Shown here: positions 53,364 through 62,562 of the stretch, piece by piece
Layout: each line of letters begins with the position of its first letter
Position numbering within the stretch: position 1 is the first letter of the stretch
DNA from: Streptosporangium lutulentum
GTDB taxonomy: Bacteria; Actinomycetota; Actinomycetes; Streptosporangiales; Streptosporangiaceae
Length of the DNA: 64,000 bases
Direction: 5' to 3'
Assembly (NCBI RefSeq): GCF_030811455.1
Contig: NZ_JAUSQU010000001.1
Coordinates: 7,130,001-7,194,000, forward strand
Program-made: the position numbers and the translations under genes
Notes under the pieces: model-generated
Seen by the model: only the letters and a program-made list of their open reading frames with translations
What the model was told of the DNA's origin: nothing
Database searches by the model: none

Positions 53364-54044
53364 ATGGCTGAGCTCAGGGTCGTCCTGGCCGAGGACCACT
53401 ACCTGGTGCGTGAGGGCACCCGCCGGCTCCTGCAGGCCTCGGGAGAGATCGAGGTGGTGGCGGCCGTCGGCACCGCCGACGAGCTGCTCGACGCCGCCCG
53501 GCGGCTCCGGCCCGACGTGGTGGTGACCGACATCCGGATGCCCGGCTCGGCCGAGCTCGTACGGCCGGGCATGGAGGGCATCGACGCCGCCCACCGGATC
53601 CGGGCCTCCTCACGCGACATCGGGGTCGTGGTGCTCTCCCAGTTCTCCGACGCGCTGTTCGCCCTGGATCTGTTCAGGGACGGCACCGAGGGCAGGGCCT
53701 ACCTGCTCAAGGACCGGGTCGGCGACATCGACGAGTTGCTCGGCGCCATCAGGTCGGTGGCCGCAGGCGGGTCGGTGATCGACCCCAAGGTGGTGGAGGG
53801 CCTGCTGGCCAAGCGAGGGGTGCGTGACAATCCCCCGCCCGCCGATCTGACGCCCAGGGAGCTGGACGTGCTCAGGGAGATGGCGCACGGCCTGTCCAAC
53901 GGGGGCATCGCCCGTGCCCTGCACTTGTCGATCTCCGCGATCGAGAAGCACGTGAACTCGATCTTCATGAAGCTCGCCCTGGAGAACAGCCCTGACACCC
54001 ACCGCCGGGTGGCCGCGGTCATCGCCTACCTGGAGTCGACCTAG
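53364..54044 (+). CDS. Solitary NarL/LuxR-family response regulator
   Basis: A 226-residue regulator. The receiver (VVLAEDHYLVREGTRRLL; Asp in VVVTDIRMP) has a small insertion after the Asp loop (GSAELVRPGMEG). The usual Lys is in YLLKDRVGD. The LuxR HTH reads LTPRELDVLREMAHGLSNGG then AIEKHVNSIFMKL. No kinase gene is adjacent. Confidence 0.93.
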   Translation: MAELRVVLAEDHYLVREGTRRLLQASGEIEVVAAVGTADELLDAARRLRPDVVVTDIRMPGSAELVRPGMEGIDAAHRIRASSRDIGVVVLSQFSDALFALDLFRDGTEGRAYLLKDRVGDIDELLGAIRSVAAGGSVIDPKVVEGLLAKRGVRDNPPPADLTPRELDVLREMAHGLSNGGIARALHLSISAIEKHVNSIFMKLALENSPDTHRRVAAVIAYLEST

Positions 54045-54128
54045 GAGCGTCTCCGGTCGCCGGCGGGGCGACACGTCGTCCCGCGTTCCCACCCGCGCTC
54101 CAAGGGGCCCTCACAGGAGTCACAGGAC

Positions 54129-54284
54129 CACCGGCCGCGGTCCAGGGTCACACGGGCCCCGGCCACGGCTCCCGGCCGTCACAGAGCGCCCCACCACCGG
54201 CCACGGCTCCGGGCCACGACAGGCCACCGGCCGCGGCTCCAGGCCCCCTGAGGGGACGGTGAGCCGCGGCTCTAGGCCGCCACG
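54129..54284. repeat. Degenerate repeats of CACCGGCC-CGGCTCC-GGCC type
   Basis: About five imperfect copies of a ~25-30-bp unit (CCGGCCACGGCTCC with variants) fill the gap between the response regulator and the acyltransferase gene, reaching into the acyltransferase 3' end. Confidence 0.6.
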
Positions 54285-55165
54285 GGGACCGCGTGCCGGG
54301 CAGGGGCCAGGATCACCGACGCGACCGAGGACTCGGCCTTCCACGCCAGGACCCGGCGATTCGCCGCGGTCACCGGAGGAAGCATGGTCACCTCCACGAC
54401 CAGCCGGCGGAAGGCGACCACCCTCCGGATCGAGGCCAGAAGCGTGTCGTCGCCGACGAAGGTGGACCCGGTGGCGAGGGTGCCGTCGGTGTCCACGTAG
54501 CGCAGCGCGACCGGGCGGACCGGAGCCTCGGCGTCCAGCGCCGCCTGGAACACGGCGGGCTTGAAGGCGCCCATCTCACGGCCGCACCAGGTGGTGCCCT
54601 CGGGGAAGGCCATCACCGGGTGACCTTCCCCGAGGGCTCCGGCCATCTCACCGACCGCCTCGGGCAGCGCCGACAGCCGGTCCCTGTCGAGGAACAGGGC
54701 GCCCGACCCGGCCGCCAGCATGCCGATCATCGGCCATTCCCGGACCTCCCGCTTCGCGAGCAGGCGGCACGGCAGCGCGGCCGCCATGACGAGCGGGTCC
54801 AGCCAGGACACGTGGTTGGCCACGATCAGCGGAGCCGCTCCCGACCTGGCCACGACCGACGGGGCCGTGGCCAGGGTGGGGACGGAGCCGCGCGAGGAGG
54901 CCGACCCGGCCAGGAACGTGAAGCCCTGCCGCACCTCGATCCGGACGCCGAGGGCCCGCAGCAGCAGCCGGGACCAGGCGCTTGTCATCCGGATCCGCTC
55001 CGCCGTACCGAACGCGCGGGCGGCGAGCGTGAGCACCGTCCCGGCCAGGATCATCATCACGGCGGCCGTCAGCCGCAGGGTCCTGCGCGGCCAGGCGGCC
55101 CTCGCCTCGGAGGGAACGAGACAGGTGGCGGGCATGCACGGCGCCACCGGCAGCCAGGGGTTCAC
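54272..55165 (-). CDS. PlsC-type O-acyltransferase (OlsA-like)
   Basis: A 297-residue membrane acyltransferase. An N-terminal hydrophobic helix (LRLTAAVMMILAGTVLTLAA) is followed by NHVSWLDP (HX4D) and FPEGTTW. The GTG at 55165 overlaps the N-acyltransferase stop (GTGA). The OlsB-like plus OlsA-like pairing fits ornithine lipid synthesis, in which OlsA acylates lyso-ornithine lipid. A phosphatidic-acid role is the alternative. Confidence 0.85.
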   Translation of the reverse strand: MNPWLPVAPCMPATCLVPSEARAAWPRRTLRLTAAVMMILAGTVLTLAARAFGTAERIRMTSAWSRLLLRALGVRIEVRQGFTFLAGSASSRGSVPTLATAPSVVARSGAAPLIVANHVSWLDPLVMAAALPCRLLAKREVREWPMIGMLAAGSGALFLDRDRLSALPEAVGEMAGALGEGHPVMAFPEGTTWCGREMGAFKPAVFQAALDAEAPVRPVALRYVDTDGTLATGSTFVGDDTLLASIRRVVAFRRLVVEVTMLPPVTAANRRVLAWKAESSVASVILAPARHAVPVAA

Positions 55166-55875
55166 GCCTGCTCTCCCAGGAAGTGACGCAGGTAGCGGGG
55201 GTCGGCGTTGGCCATCGAGAGCAGCACGAAGAAGTCGGCCGTGCCGAAGGCGGTGTCGTGGGCGGGCGGGCCGCAGACCCACGCGCCCAATCGGACGTAG
55301 CCGCGTAGCAAGGGGGGCAGCACGGTCCGGGCTCCGCCCGGGCCACCGAGCCAGGGAAGGCGGGGGGTGACGCGGTACTCCTGCGGGGAGAGCGGCACCC
55401 GCTGCATGATCCCGGCGGCGGCGGACACCGGGACCGAGCAGCACCCGGCCAGCCAGCCGTACCCCCCGGCGACCATGTAACGCGCGATGCCCGCCCACAT
55501 GAGCCCGAGCACCGCCCCGCCCCGATGATCGGCGTGCACGCAGGCCCTGCCCGCCTCGACCATGCCCGGCCGGATCCCGGCCAGCGCGCTGAGATCAAAT
55601 TCGGAGTCGGAGTAGAGCCGGTCGGCCCGGCGGGGGGTGAGCAGCCGGTAGGTGCCGACGACCTCGCCCGTGTCGCCGCGCCGTACCAGCAGATGGTCAC
55701 AGTAGGCGTCGAGCGGATCGACGTCCAGACCTGTGATGGGGCTGTCCAGCCGAGCACCCATCTCCTCGGCGAAGACCTGGTGGCGCAGGCGCTGGGCCTC
55801 GCGCATCTCGACAGCGGTACTGGCCAGCCCGACGGTGTAGCGAGCGACTCGTGGCTCTGCGGGAAGGGTCGTCAT
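55162..55875 (-). CDS. GNAT-family N-acyltransferase (OlsB-like)
   Basis: A 237-residue acyltransferase of the ornithine-acyl-ACP type. LRHQVFAEEMGARLDSPITG, DAYCDHLLV and VGTYRLL are characteristic blocks of this group; EAGRACVHADHRGGAVLGLM is the acyl-CoA/ACP site. OlsB acylates ornithine with a 3-hydroxy fatty acid. Upstream frame extension to 55953 is possible; ATG 55875 starts before the conserved domain. Phosphate-limitation control would be expected, but no PHO box was identified. Confidence 0.83.
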   Translation of the reverse strand: MTTLPAEPRVARYTVGLASTAVEMREAQRLRHQVFAEEMGARLDSPITGLDVDPLDAYCDHLLVRRGDTGEVVGTYRLLTPRRADRLYSDSEFDLSALAGIRPGMVEAGRACVHADHRGGAVLGLMWAGIARYMVAGGYGWLAGCCSVPVSAAAGIMQRVPLSPQEYRVTPRLPWLGGPGGARTVLPPLLRGYVRLGAWVCGPPAHDTAFGTADFFVLLSMANADPRYLRHFLGEQA

Positions 55876-55990
55876 AAGTTCATGAAGACACCCATAAGTG
55901 ACGCCGGACCTGAGGTGTCCGCGAACTTCAGGCGTCCGGATGATGAACCACATTCACGATCGAATCCAGAGCCAAGTAGCGTAGAGAACG

Positions 55991-57214
55991 ATGAACCAGC
56001 GCACACTTCTGATCACGTTGACCGGCCCCGATCGACCGGGCGTCACCTCGCGGATCTTCTCGGTCCTGTCGGGCTTCCCCGTCGTCGTCGCCGATGTCGA
56101 GCAGGTCGTCATCCGTGGTCGGCTCACCCTCGGAATCCTCGTCTCCTACGCCGGCGAGGCCCCCACCGGGACCGGTGGCACCCTCGGCGCGCTCTGGACC
56201 GCCGTCGAGCGGGCCGCCGAGGACCTCGGCCTGCAGGTGGAGCTGTCCACGGGCTCCGACCCCAAGGAGAGGCGGCGACGCGGGCGGCTTCACATCACCG
56301 TGCTCGGCGCCCCCCTCCAGCCCGCCGCGATGGCGGGCATCGCGGGGCGGATCGCCGCGGCGGGCGCCAACATCGACCGGATCGAACGGTTGTCCAACTA
56401 TCCGGTGACCTGCATCGAGCTGGCCGTCTCCGGAGCCGATCCTGACACGCTGCGGGCGGAGCTGGCCGCCGAGGCGCACACGCAGCAGGTCGACGTGGCC
56501 GTGCAGCGGACCGGCCTGCACCGCAGGGCCAAACGGCTGATCGTGATGGACGTGGACTCCACGCTCATCCAGGGCGAGGTGATCGAACTGCTGGCGGCGC
56601 ACGCCGGCTGCCTGGAGGAGGTCGCCAGGGTCACCGAGGAGGCGATGCGCGGCGAGCTCGACTTCGCCGAGTCGCTGCGCCGTCGGGTCGCGCTGCTGGA
56701 GGGCCTCAGCGAGGAGGTCTTCGAGAAGGTCCGCGAGGAGGTCGTGCTCACCCCCGGCGCCCGTACGCTGGTGCGGACGCTCAAGCGGCTCGACTACCGG
56801 TTCGCGATCGTCAGCGGCGGGTTCACGCAGCTCACCGACGCCCTCGTCAAGGACCTCGGGATCGACTACTCGGCGGCCAACACCCTGGAGGTCGTGGACG
56901 GCAAGCTCACGGGCCGGGTCACCGGCGAGATCGTGGACAGGGCGGGGAAGGCCCGGGCGCTGAAGCGCTTCGCCGAGGAGGCTGCGATCCCGATCAGCCA
57001 GACCGTGGCGATCGGCGACGGCGCCAACGACCTGGACATGATCGCGGCGGCCGGTCTGGGCATCGCGTTCAACGCCAAGCCGGTGGTCCGCCGGGCCGCC
57101 GACACCGCGGTGAACGTGCCCTACCTCGACTCGATCCTCTACCTGCTCGGCATCCCGAGGGCCGAGGTCGAGGACGCCGACGCCGAAGACGGCGTCACCC
57201 TCACGGGGCACTGA
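55991..57214 (+). CDS. serB: Phosphoserine phosphatase with ACT domains
   Basis: A 407-residue enzyme for the last step of serine synthesis. N-terminal ACT-like domains (TLLITLTGPDRPGVTSRIFS; LHITVLGAPLQPAAMAGI) precede the HAD domain: motif I VMDVDSTLIQGE, motif II IVSGGFTQ and motif IV GDGANDLDMI. A -10-like TAGCGT lies 8 nt before the ATG. The C-terminal codons are already part of the 16-bp tandem repeat that fills the downstream gap. Confidence 0.97.
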   Translation: MNQRTLLITLTGPDRPGVTSRIFSVLSGFPVVVADVEQVVIRGRLTLGILVSYAGEAPTGTGGTLGALWTAVERAAEDLGLQVELSTGSDPKERRRRGRLHITVLGAPLQPAAMAGIAGRIAAAGANIDRIERLSNYPVTCIELAVSGADPDTLRAELAAEAHTQQVDVAVQRTGLHRRAKRLIVMDVDSTLIQGEVIELLAAHAGCLEEVARVTEEAMRGELDFAESLRRRVALLEGLSEEVFEKVREEVVLTPGARTLVRTLKRLDYRFAIVSGGFTQLTDALVKDLGIDYSAANTLEVVDGKLTGRVTGEIVDRAGKARALKRFAEEAAIPISQTVAIGDGANDLDMIAAAGLGIAFNAKPVVRRAADTAVNVPYLDSILYLLGIPRAEVEDADAEDGVTLTGH

Positions 57215-57389
57215 ACTCACGGGGCACTGAACTCACGGGGCACCGAGCTCACAAAACGCTGAACTCACGAGGCGATGAGCTCACGGGACGCCAAGCTCAC
57301 GGGACGCCGGGCGAGACGGCCCCGGACGAGACTCACCCTCACGGGGCGCCGGGCGAGACGGCCCCAGACGTGGCTCACCGTCGCGGAGC
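57210..57389. repeat. Composite tandem repeats: six 16-bp units then two 42-bp units
   Basis: Six 16-bp units of ACTGAACTCACGGGGC type start at 57210, 57226, 57242, 57258, 57274 and 57290. Two 42-bp units begin GCCGGGCGAGACGGCCCC at 57306 and 57348. The array starts inside the last codon of serB and ends inside the 3' end of the FUSC gene. Confidence 0.9.
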
Positions 57390-59471
57390 GCTGAGCGAGG
57401 CCAGCCGGACGGCTTCGGCGCTCAGTCCCCGCAGGGGCGACTGAGCGGCCGCGGCATGCCTGATCCCCTCGTGTACCCCGGTCATCCGGTCGGCGGCCCC
57501 CTCGGCCCCCTCGGCCCGCTCGTCCATGCGGCGCGCGGCCAGCCCGTCCACGTACGCGCCGAGTTCGTTGAGGATCCCGTCCAGATCATCGGGTGGCTCC
57601 TCGGGCCGCTCCGTCCTGACCGCCTCGGCGACCCTCTCCAACCGGTCGGCGACCATGTCCAGAATCGTCACAGTGGGCCCCGCCTTCTCCCCCGGCGGTG
57701 GCACCGCGAGCAGCGCGAGCACGTTGTCACGCAGCCGCTGGGCCGCCGTCACCGCGTCCCTGAGCCGCTGCGGCGCGCTGCCCCCGGGCTCCTTGTCCAG
57801 TCGGTCCAGGGATTCGGCGAGCCGCTCCTCGGCGTCGGCCGCCGAGGCGACCTCGGCGCGCACCCCGCCGGAATCCTGGTCGACCAGCGACCGCACCAGC
57901 GCGGCGTGCTTCTCGATCATGTCCGCGATCCTGCCGGTCAGCTGGGCCCGATTCTCCCTGGGCCACAGCAGCCGGGCGAAGAGCAGCGCCAGCGCCCCAC
58001 CCGCGATCGTGAGTGCCACCCTGGCCACCGCGGCGCTCCAGTCGAGCGGCAGGGAGAAGTCGGACAGCATCAACGACAGCGGCGTGGAGAACATCGCCCA
58101 GTAGCCGTAACAGGAGCCGCGGAACGCGAACCCCAGCGCCGCGCAGATCCCGATGAACAGGATCAGGGGCGGGAGTCCCGGTGCGATCGCGAGCACCAGG
58201 GCCGCGCCCATCGCGCCCACCGCCGTGCCCAGCACCCGCAGCAGCACCCGGTCCACCGTGTCGCGATAGGCCGGACGCAGGCTGACGACCACGGTCACCA
58301 CGAACCACTTGGCGTAGTGCTCATGAACCAGCACCATCAACCCCATGGCCACGATCGTCGCCAGCCCCCTCCGGACGGGGTCGTGACCGGGTGCGAACAC
58401 CGGCCTTCCGGGCAGTCCGAACCTCGGCAGCCGCAGCCTGACGTCGAGCCCCTCCGCCGTCTGCTGCGCCACCGACCGCACGGCCATCCCGGTACGGTCC
58501 ACGCCGCGGCGGATCTGCCCCAGCAGCACGGCCCCGGTCAGCGGCGTACCGCCCGTGTCGACGGCCTCGAGGATCTCCTCGGTCCGGTCGGCGAAACGCC
58601 TCGCGGCGGCCAGCGCCTCGGGCACCGAGGCCGAGCTTCCGGACGTCACCGCCTCCCGCAGCGCGAGGGCCAGCGCCTCGACCGCCTCCTCCAGCTCCTC
58701 GGTCCAGCTCGCCCCGATTCCCGCCTGTACGGCCGCCGCCCGCAGCACACGCAGCGCGATGGTCTCGTGGAGGATGCGGGTCAGCGTGACCAGCAACCGC
58801 TCCGGTGATCGGTTGTCCTCGTCCGAGACCCGGTAGAGGGACAACGCCCGGGCCGCGGCCTTCTGCGCGGTGAGGGCGTTGCGCTGCAGCAACTCCCGGC
58901 TCTCCTCCGAAAGCGAGGCGCGGCCCTCGGAGGCCAGGAGGTCGGCGACGGCCGTGCCGGCACTCCGCATCGCCCTGTTGAGCGGCTGAAGACGGCGCAC
59001 CGGCCAGACCACCACGACCAGGAGCGTGACCAGCAGGCCACCGGCCGCAGTGATCGCCATGTGGAACGGCGGACTCAGAGCGGACGGGGCGAAGTAGGCG
59101 AGGACCACGGCGAGCATCGCGGGTATGCCGAGCACACTCCAGTAGGTGCCGGCCGCGACGACCAGACCGACCACGACGACGGCCGGCCAGGGATGGAACT
59201 GGATCAGCCCGCCGAGGCCGACGCCGAGGGTGACCACCGCCGTGGCCAGGAGCAGCTTGCGGGCGCGCGCGCCGTACGGCAGGCCGGGGGCGTCGCCGAA
59301 GACGGCGAGATAGCCGCCCAGCGCCATCGCGGCGCCCTCATGGATGCGGCCGGACAGAACGCCGACCAGCAGCGGGAGGCAGATGCCCAGCGCGCAGATC
59401 AGGCCGTATCCCCATGCGGGACGTCCGGAGATCACGAAGTCACAGCGCAGCGCCTCGACGATCCTCCGCAT
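57375..59471 (-). CDS. FUSC-family inner-membrane transporter-like protein
   Basis: A 698-residue protein with two blocks of about six hydrophobic helices (about 20-155 and 370-500) separated by a soluble helical domain. It resembles fusaric-acid-resistance (FUSC) and YccS-like proteins: WGYGLICALGICLPLLVGVL near the N-terminus; AKWFVVTVVVSLRPAYRDTV and GSCYGYWAMFSTPLSLMLSD in the second block. It may export aromatic acids or handle envelope stress; the substrate is unknown. Confidence 0.87.
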   Translation of the reverse strand: MRRIVEALRCDFVISGRPAWGYGLICALGICLPLLVGVLSGRIHEGAAMALGGYLAVFGDAPGLPYGARARKLLLATAVVTLGVGLGGLIQFHPWPAVVVVGLVVAAGTYWSVLGIPAMLAVVLAYFAPSALSPPFHMAITAAGGLLVTLLVVVVWPVRRLQPLNRAMRSAGTAVADLLASEGRASLSEESRELLQRNALTAQKAAARALSLYRVSDEDNRSPERLLVTLTRILHETIALRVLRAAAVQAGIGASWTEELEEAVEALALALREAVTSGSSASVPEALAAARRFADRTEEILEAVDTGGTPLTGAVLLGQIRRGVDRTGMAVRSVAQQTAEGLDVRLRLPRFGLPGRPVFAPGHDPVRRGLATIVAMGLMVLVHEHYAKWFVVTVVVSLRPAYRDTVDRVLLRVLGTAVGAMGAALVLAIAPGLPPLILFIGICAALGFAFRGSCYGYWAMFSTPLSLMLSDFSLPLDWSAAVARVALTIAGGALALLFARLLWPRENRAQLTGRIADMIEKHAALVRSLVDQDSGGVRAEVASAADAEERLAESLDRLDKEPGGSAPQRLRDAVTAAQRLRDNVLALLAVPPPGEKAGPTVTILDMVADRLERVAEAVRTERPEEPPDDLDGILNELGAYVDGLAARRMDERAEGAEGAADRMTGVHEGIRHAAAAQSPLRGLSAEAVRLASLSAPRR

Positions 59472-59546
59472 GTCACCCCCGATCTCAGCGACGGGAGGTC
59501 GTACCCTTCCTAGCCCTCCTGACCTTCTTGCCCTGATATCGGATGT

Positions 59547-60047
59547 TCAGTGGTCTCCCGGGCTCCAGCGGATGACACCGCGTCCCGTGTCGAGCCCGGC
59601 CCACTCGTCGTCGATCTCGATGACGGCGAACGCTCCGGGGCGGAAGCCGGGGTCTCCGTCCCAGCCGGTGAGCTCCCGGACCAGGTCGTGAACTCCCGGG
59701 TTGTGGCCGATCAGCATCAGCGTGCGCGTCTCGGGGTCGCTTCGCCGGATCAGGGTGAGCAACTCTTCGAAATAGGCCTCGTAGATGACCGGCTCGAACA
59801 GGATGTCCGCACTGGAAGGGGTGAAATCGCCTTCGAAACCGGAAAGGGCCAGCGCGGCGGTCCGCCTGGTCCGCACCGACGGCGAGCAGAGCACCAGGTC
59901 CGGCCGGAGATCCATTCCGGTGAGCGCCTCACCGACCCGGCGGGCGTCGAGCTCCCCGCGTTCGGTGAGAGGGCGCTCCCTGTCGGGGAGGCCGGAACCA
60001 TGAGCCGCCTGCGCGTGCCTCAGGACGATGAGCGTGCGCGTCGTCAC
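59547..60047 (-). CDS. SixA-like histidine phosphatase
   Basis: A 166-residue small phosphohistidine phosphatase. LIVLRHAQAAHGSG has the RHG-like catalytic motif (RHA), with SPSVRTRRTAALAL, EELLTLI and the second His in MLIGHNPGV. SixA removes phosphate from phosphohistidine or other phosphoesters. GTG 60047 overlaps the stop of the small membrane peptide gene (GTGA). Confidence 0.9.
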   Translation of the reverse strand: MTTRTLIVLRHAQAAHGSGLPDRERPLTERGELDARRVGEALTGMDLRPDLVLCSPSVRTRRTAALALSGFEGDFTPSSADILFEPVIYEAYFEELLTLIRRSDPETRTLMLIGHNPGVHDLVRELTGWDGDPGFRPGAFAVIEIDDEWAGLDTGRGVIRWSPGDH

Positions 60048-60148
60048 CCCGCCGCCCAGATGGCGGCACCCACGATCACCGCGAACATCACGGCCATCGC
60101 CAGCAGGATGAGGAGAAGTGTCTTGCCACCGGAGGGTTGCTGTTCCAT
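60044..60148 (-). CDS. 34-residue membrane peptide
   Basis: An ORF starting MEQQPSGGKTLLLILLAMAV and ending GAAIWAAG: a short polar N-terminus and one hydrophobic helix. Its TGA overlaps the sixA-like GTG start. Coupling and a clean single-helix design suggest a real small protein; no family is known. The Shine-Dalgarno (GAG just upstream) is weak. Confidence 0.5.
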   Translation of the reverse strand: MEQQPSGGKTLLLILLAMAVMFAVIVGAAIWAAG

Positions 60149-60228
60149 GGGCTCAGTTTCCCACCGGGGTCGGCCGGATACTCGGAAGGGGTGCACGCCG
60201 GGCGTGCACCCCTTCCGTCACGCCTCGC

Positions 60229-62562
60229 TCAGCTGGAGATCTGCTCCGGCTCGCGATCCATCTGGCTCTCCTCGGTCGGGGCGATGCTCGCCGAACGACG
60301 CTTGGAGATGATCACCGCGGCGACGATGACGCCGACCGCGATCACGGTGGCGCCGATCCGCAGCGCCACGTTGTCGGCATAGGTCACCACGGCGGGAGCG
60401 ATCAGCAGCGCCACCAGGTTCATCACCTTGAGCAGCGGGTTGATCGCCGGACCCGCGGTGTCCTTGAACGGGTCACCGACGGTGTCACCGATGATGGTCG
60501 CCTCGTGGGCCGGCGAACCCTTGCCTCCGTGGTGACCATCCTCGACCAGCTTCTTGGCGTTGTCCCAGGCACCGCCGGAGTTGGCCAGGAACACCGCCAT
60601 CAGCGTGCCGCAGGCGATGGCGCCGGCGAGGAACGCGCCGAGCGGCGCGTAGCCGAGGGCGAAACCGACGGCGATCGGGGTCAGTACGGCGAGCAGACCT
60701 GGCGTGGCCAGCTCCCGCAGCGAGTCGCGGGTGCAGATGTCCACGACCCTGCCGTAGTCGGGCAGTTCCGTACCGGCCATGATCCCCGGCTTGGTGCGGA
60801 ACTGCTCGCGCACCTCGAAGACCACCCGCCCGGCCGCACGGCCGACCGCCATGATCGCCAGACCGGAGAACATGAACACCACCGCGGCGCCGATGATCAG
60901 GCCGACGAGCACGTTCGGGGAGTCGACGCTCAGGTTGAACGACGCGAACGAGCCCAGCGTCTCCTTCACGCTCGCGCTCGCGATGGTCAGCTGGGTCTCG
61001 ACCGCCGTGCGGAACGCGCCGAACAGCGCGGTCGCGGCGAGCACGGCCGTCGCGATCGCGATGCCCTTGGTGATGGCCTTCGTGGTGTTGCCCACCGCGT
61101 CCAGCGACGTGAGCACCTGCGCGCCCTCGCCCTGGACGTCGCCGGACATCTCGGCGATGCCCTGGGCGTTGTCGGAGACCGGGCCGAAGGTGTCCATCGA
61201 CACGATCACGCCGACCGTGGTCAGCAGGCCGGTGCCCGCCAGGGCCACGGCGAACAGGGCGATGGTGACGTTGCCGAACCCGAGCAGGAAGGCTCCGTAG
61301 ACCGCGGCACCGATGATCAGCGCCGAGTAGACCGCCGACTCCAGGCCGACGCTGATGCCGGACAGGATGACCGTGGCGGGACCGGTGCGGGAGCTCTCCC
61401 CGATGTCCTTCACCGGACGACGGTTCGTCTCGGTGAAGTAGCCGGTGAGGATCTGGATGGCGCTCGCCAGCACCAGGCCGATGAGCACCGCGCCGATCGC
61501 CACCAGGCGCGGGTCGGAGGTGATCGCGGCGACCTGCGGGCTCACACCGGTCAGCCCGGCGAAGGTGCTCGGCAGGTAGACGAAGGCCGCGACGGCGACG
61601 AGGATCGCCGAGATGGCCGCGGAGATGAAGAAGCCACGGTTGATCGCGGCCATCGCGTTGCGGTCACCCTTGCGCGGGGCGGTGACGAAGATGCCGATGA
61701 TCGCGGTCAGCACACCGATCATCGGAACGATCAGCGGGAAGACCAGACCCTCGACGCCGAAGGCGACCTTACCCAGGATGAGGCTGGCGACGAGCATGAC
61801 CGCGTAGGACTCGAACAGGTCGGCGGCCATACCCGCACAGTCGCCGACGTTGTCGCCCACGTTGTCGGCGATGGTGGCGGCGTTGCGCGGGTCGTCCTCC
61901 GGGATGCCCTGCTCGACCTTGCCGACCAGGTCGGCGCCGACGTCGGCGGCCTTGGTGAAGATGCCGCCGCCGACTCGCATGAACATGGCGAGCAGGGCGG
62001 CGCCGAAGCCGAAGCCCTCCAGCACGGCCGGGGCGTCGCCTCCGTAGACGAGCACCACGATGGCCGCGCCGAGCAGGCCCAGACCAACAGTGATCATGCC
62101 GGCCACGCCACCGGTGCGGAAGGCGATCCGCATGGCGACCTTCTCGCCGGCACTACGGGCGGCCGCGGCGACCCGGACGTTTCCGCGGACCGCGAGCCAC
62201 ATGCCGATGAAGCCGGTCAGTGCGGAGAACAGCGCGCCGACCACGAAGAAAATCGATCGGCCTATCGCCACGCCGGTCGACTCGGCGGGGAGAAGATAGA
62301 GCAGGAAAGGAATCAGTACGACGAACAACGCGAGCGTCCGGAACTGCCGCGTAAGATACGCGGAAGCTCCTTCTTGAACGGCTCGCGCGATGTTCTGCAT
62401 ACGCTCGGTGCCCTGGTCGGCGGCGAGCACTTCCCGCACCAGGGCGCCTGCGACGCCGAGTGCGAGCAGGGCCACGACGGCGACCACGATCACGATGTTG
62501 AAATGGGAACCGCTCAGGGATACCGCTGGCTCTTCGACAGCGGCGAGGTGGAGCACAGACAT
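60229..62562 (-). CDS. hppA: Membrane-bound proton-pumping pyrophosphatase
   Basis: A 777-residue, roughly 16-helix enzyme that couples pyrophosphate hydrolysis to proton export. Catalytic acidic motifs include AADVGADLVGKVEQGIPEDD and DNVGDNVGDCAGMAADLFES. The K+-selectivity loop reads GNTTKAITKG. Lys rather than Ala there indicates a K+-independent pump, by established correlation. ATG 62562 has AAGGAGA 5 nt upstream. The bldG locus lies upstream, as in Streptomyces. Confidence 0.97.
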   Translation of the reverse strand: MSVLHLAAVEEPAVSLSGSHFNIVIVVAVVALLALGVAGALVREVLAADQGTERMQNIARAVQEGASAYLTRQFRTLALFVVLIPFLLYLLPAESTGVAIGRSIFFVVGALFSALTGFIGMWLAVRGNVRVAAAARSAGEKVAMRIAFRTGGVAGMITVGLGLLGAAIVVLVYGGDAPAVLEGFGFGAALLAMFMRVGGGIFTKAADVGADLVGKVEQGIPEDDPRNAATIADNVGDNVGDCAGMAADLFESYAVMLVASLILGKVAFGVEGLVFPLIVPMIGVLTAIIGIFVTAPRKGDRNAMAAINRGFFISAAISAILVAVAAFVYLPSTFAGLTGVSPQVAAITSDPRLVAIGAVLIGLVLASAIQILTGYFTETNRRPVKDIGESSRTGPATVILSGISVGLESAVYSALIIGAAVYGAFLLGFGNVTIALFAVALAGTGLLTTVGVIVSMDTFGPVSDNAQGIAEMSGDVQGEGAQVLTSLDAVGNTTKAITKGIAIATAVLAATALFGAFRTAVETQLTIASASVKETLGSFASFNLSVDSPNVLVGLIIGAAVVFMFSGLAIMAVGRAAGRVVFEVREQFRTKPGIMAGTELPDYGRVVDICTRDSLRELATPGLLAVLTPIAVGFALGYAPLGAFLAGAIACGTLMAVFLANSGGAWDNAKKLVEDGHHGGKGSPAHEATIIGDTVGDPFKDTAGPAINPLLKVMNLVALLIAPAVVTYADNVALRIGATVIAVGVIVAAVIISKRRSASIAPTEESQMDREPEQISS

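Noticed and set aside
57210-57389. CRISPR or attachment site
   Set aside because: Tandem units without spacers; no integrase or tRNA nearby.
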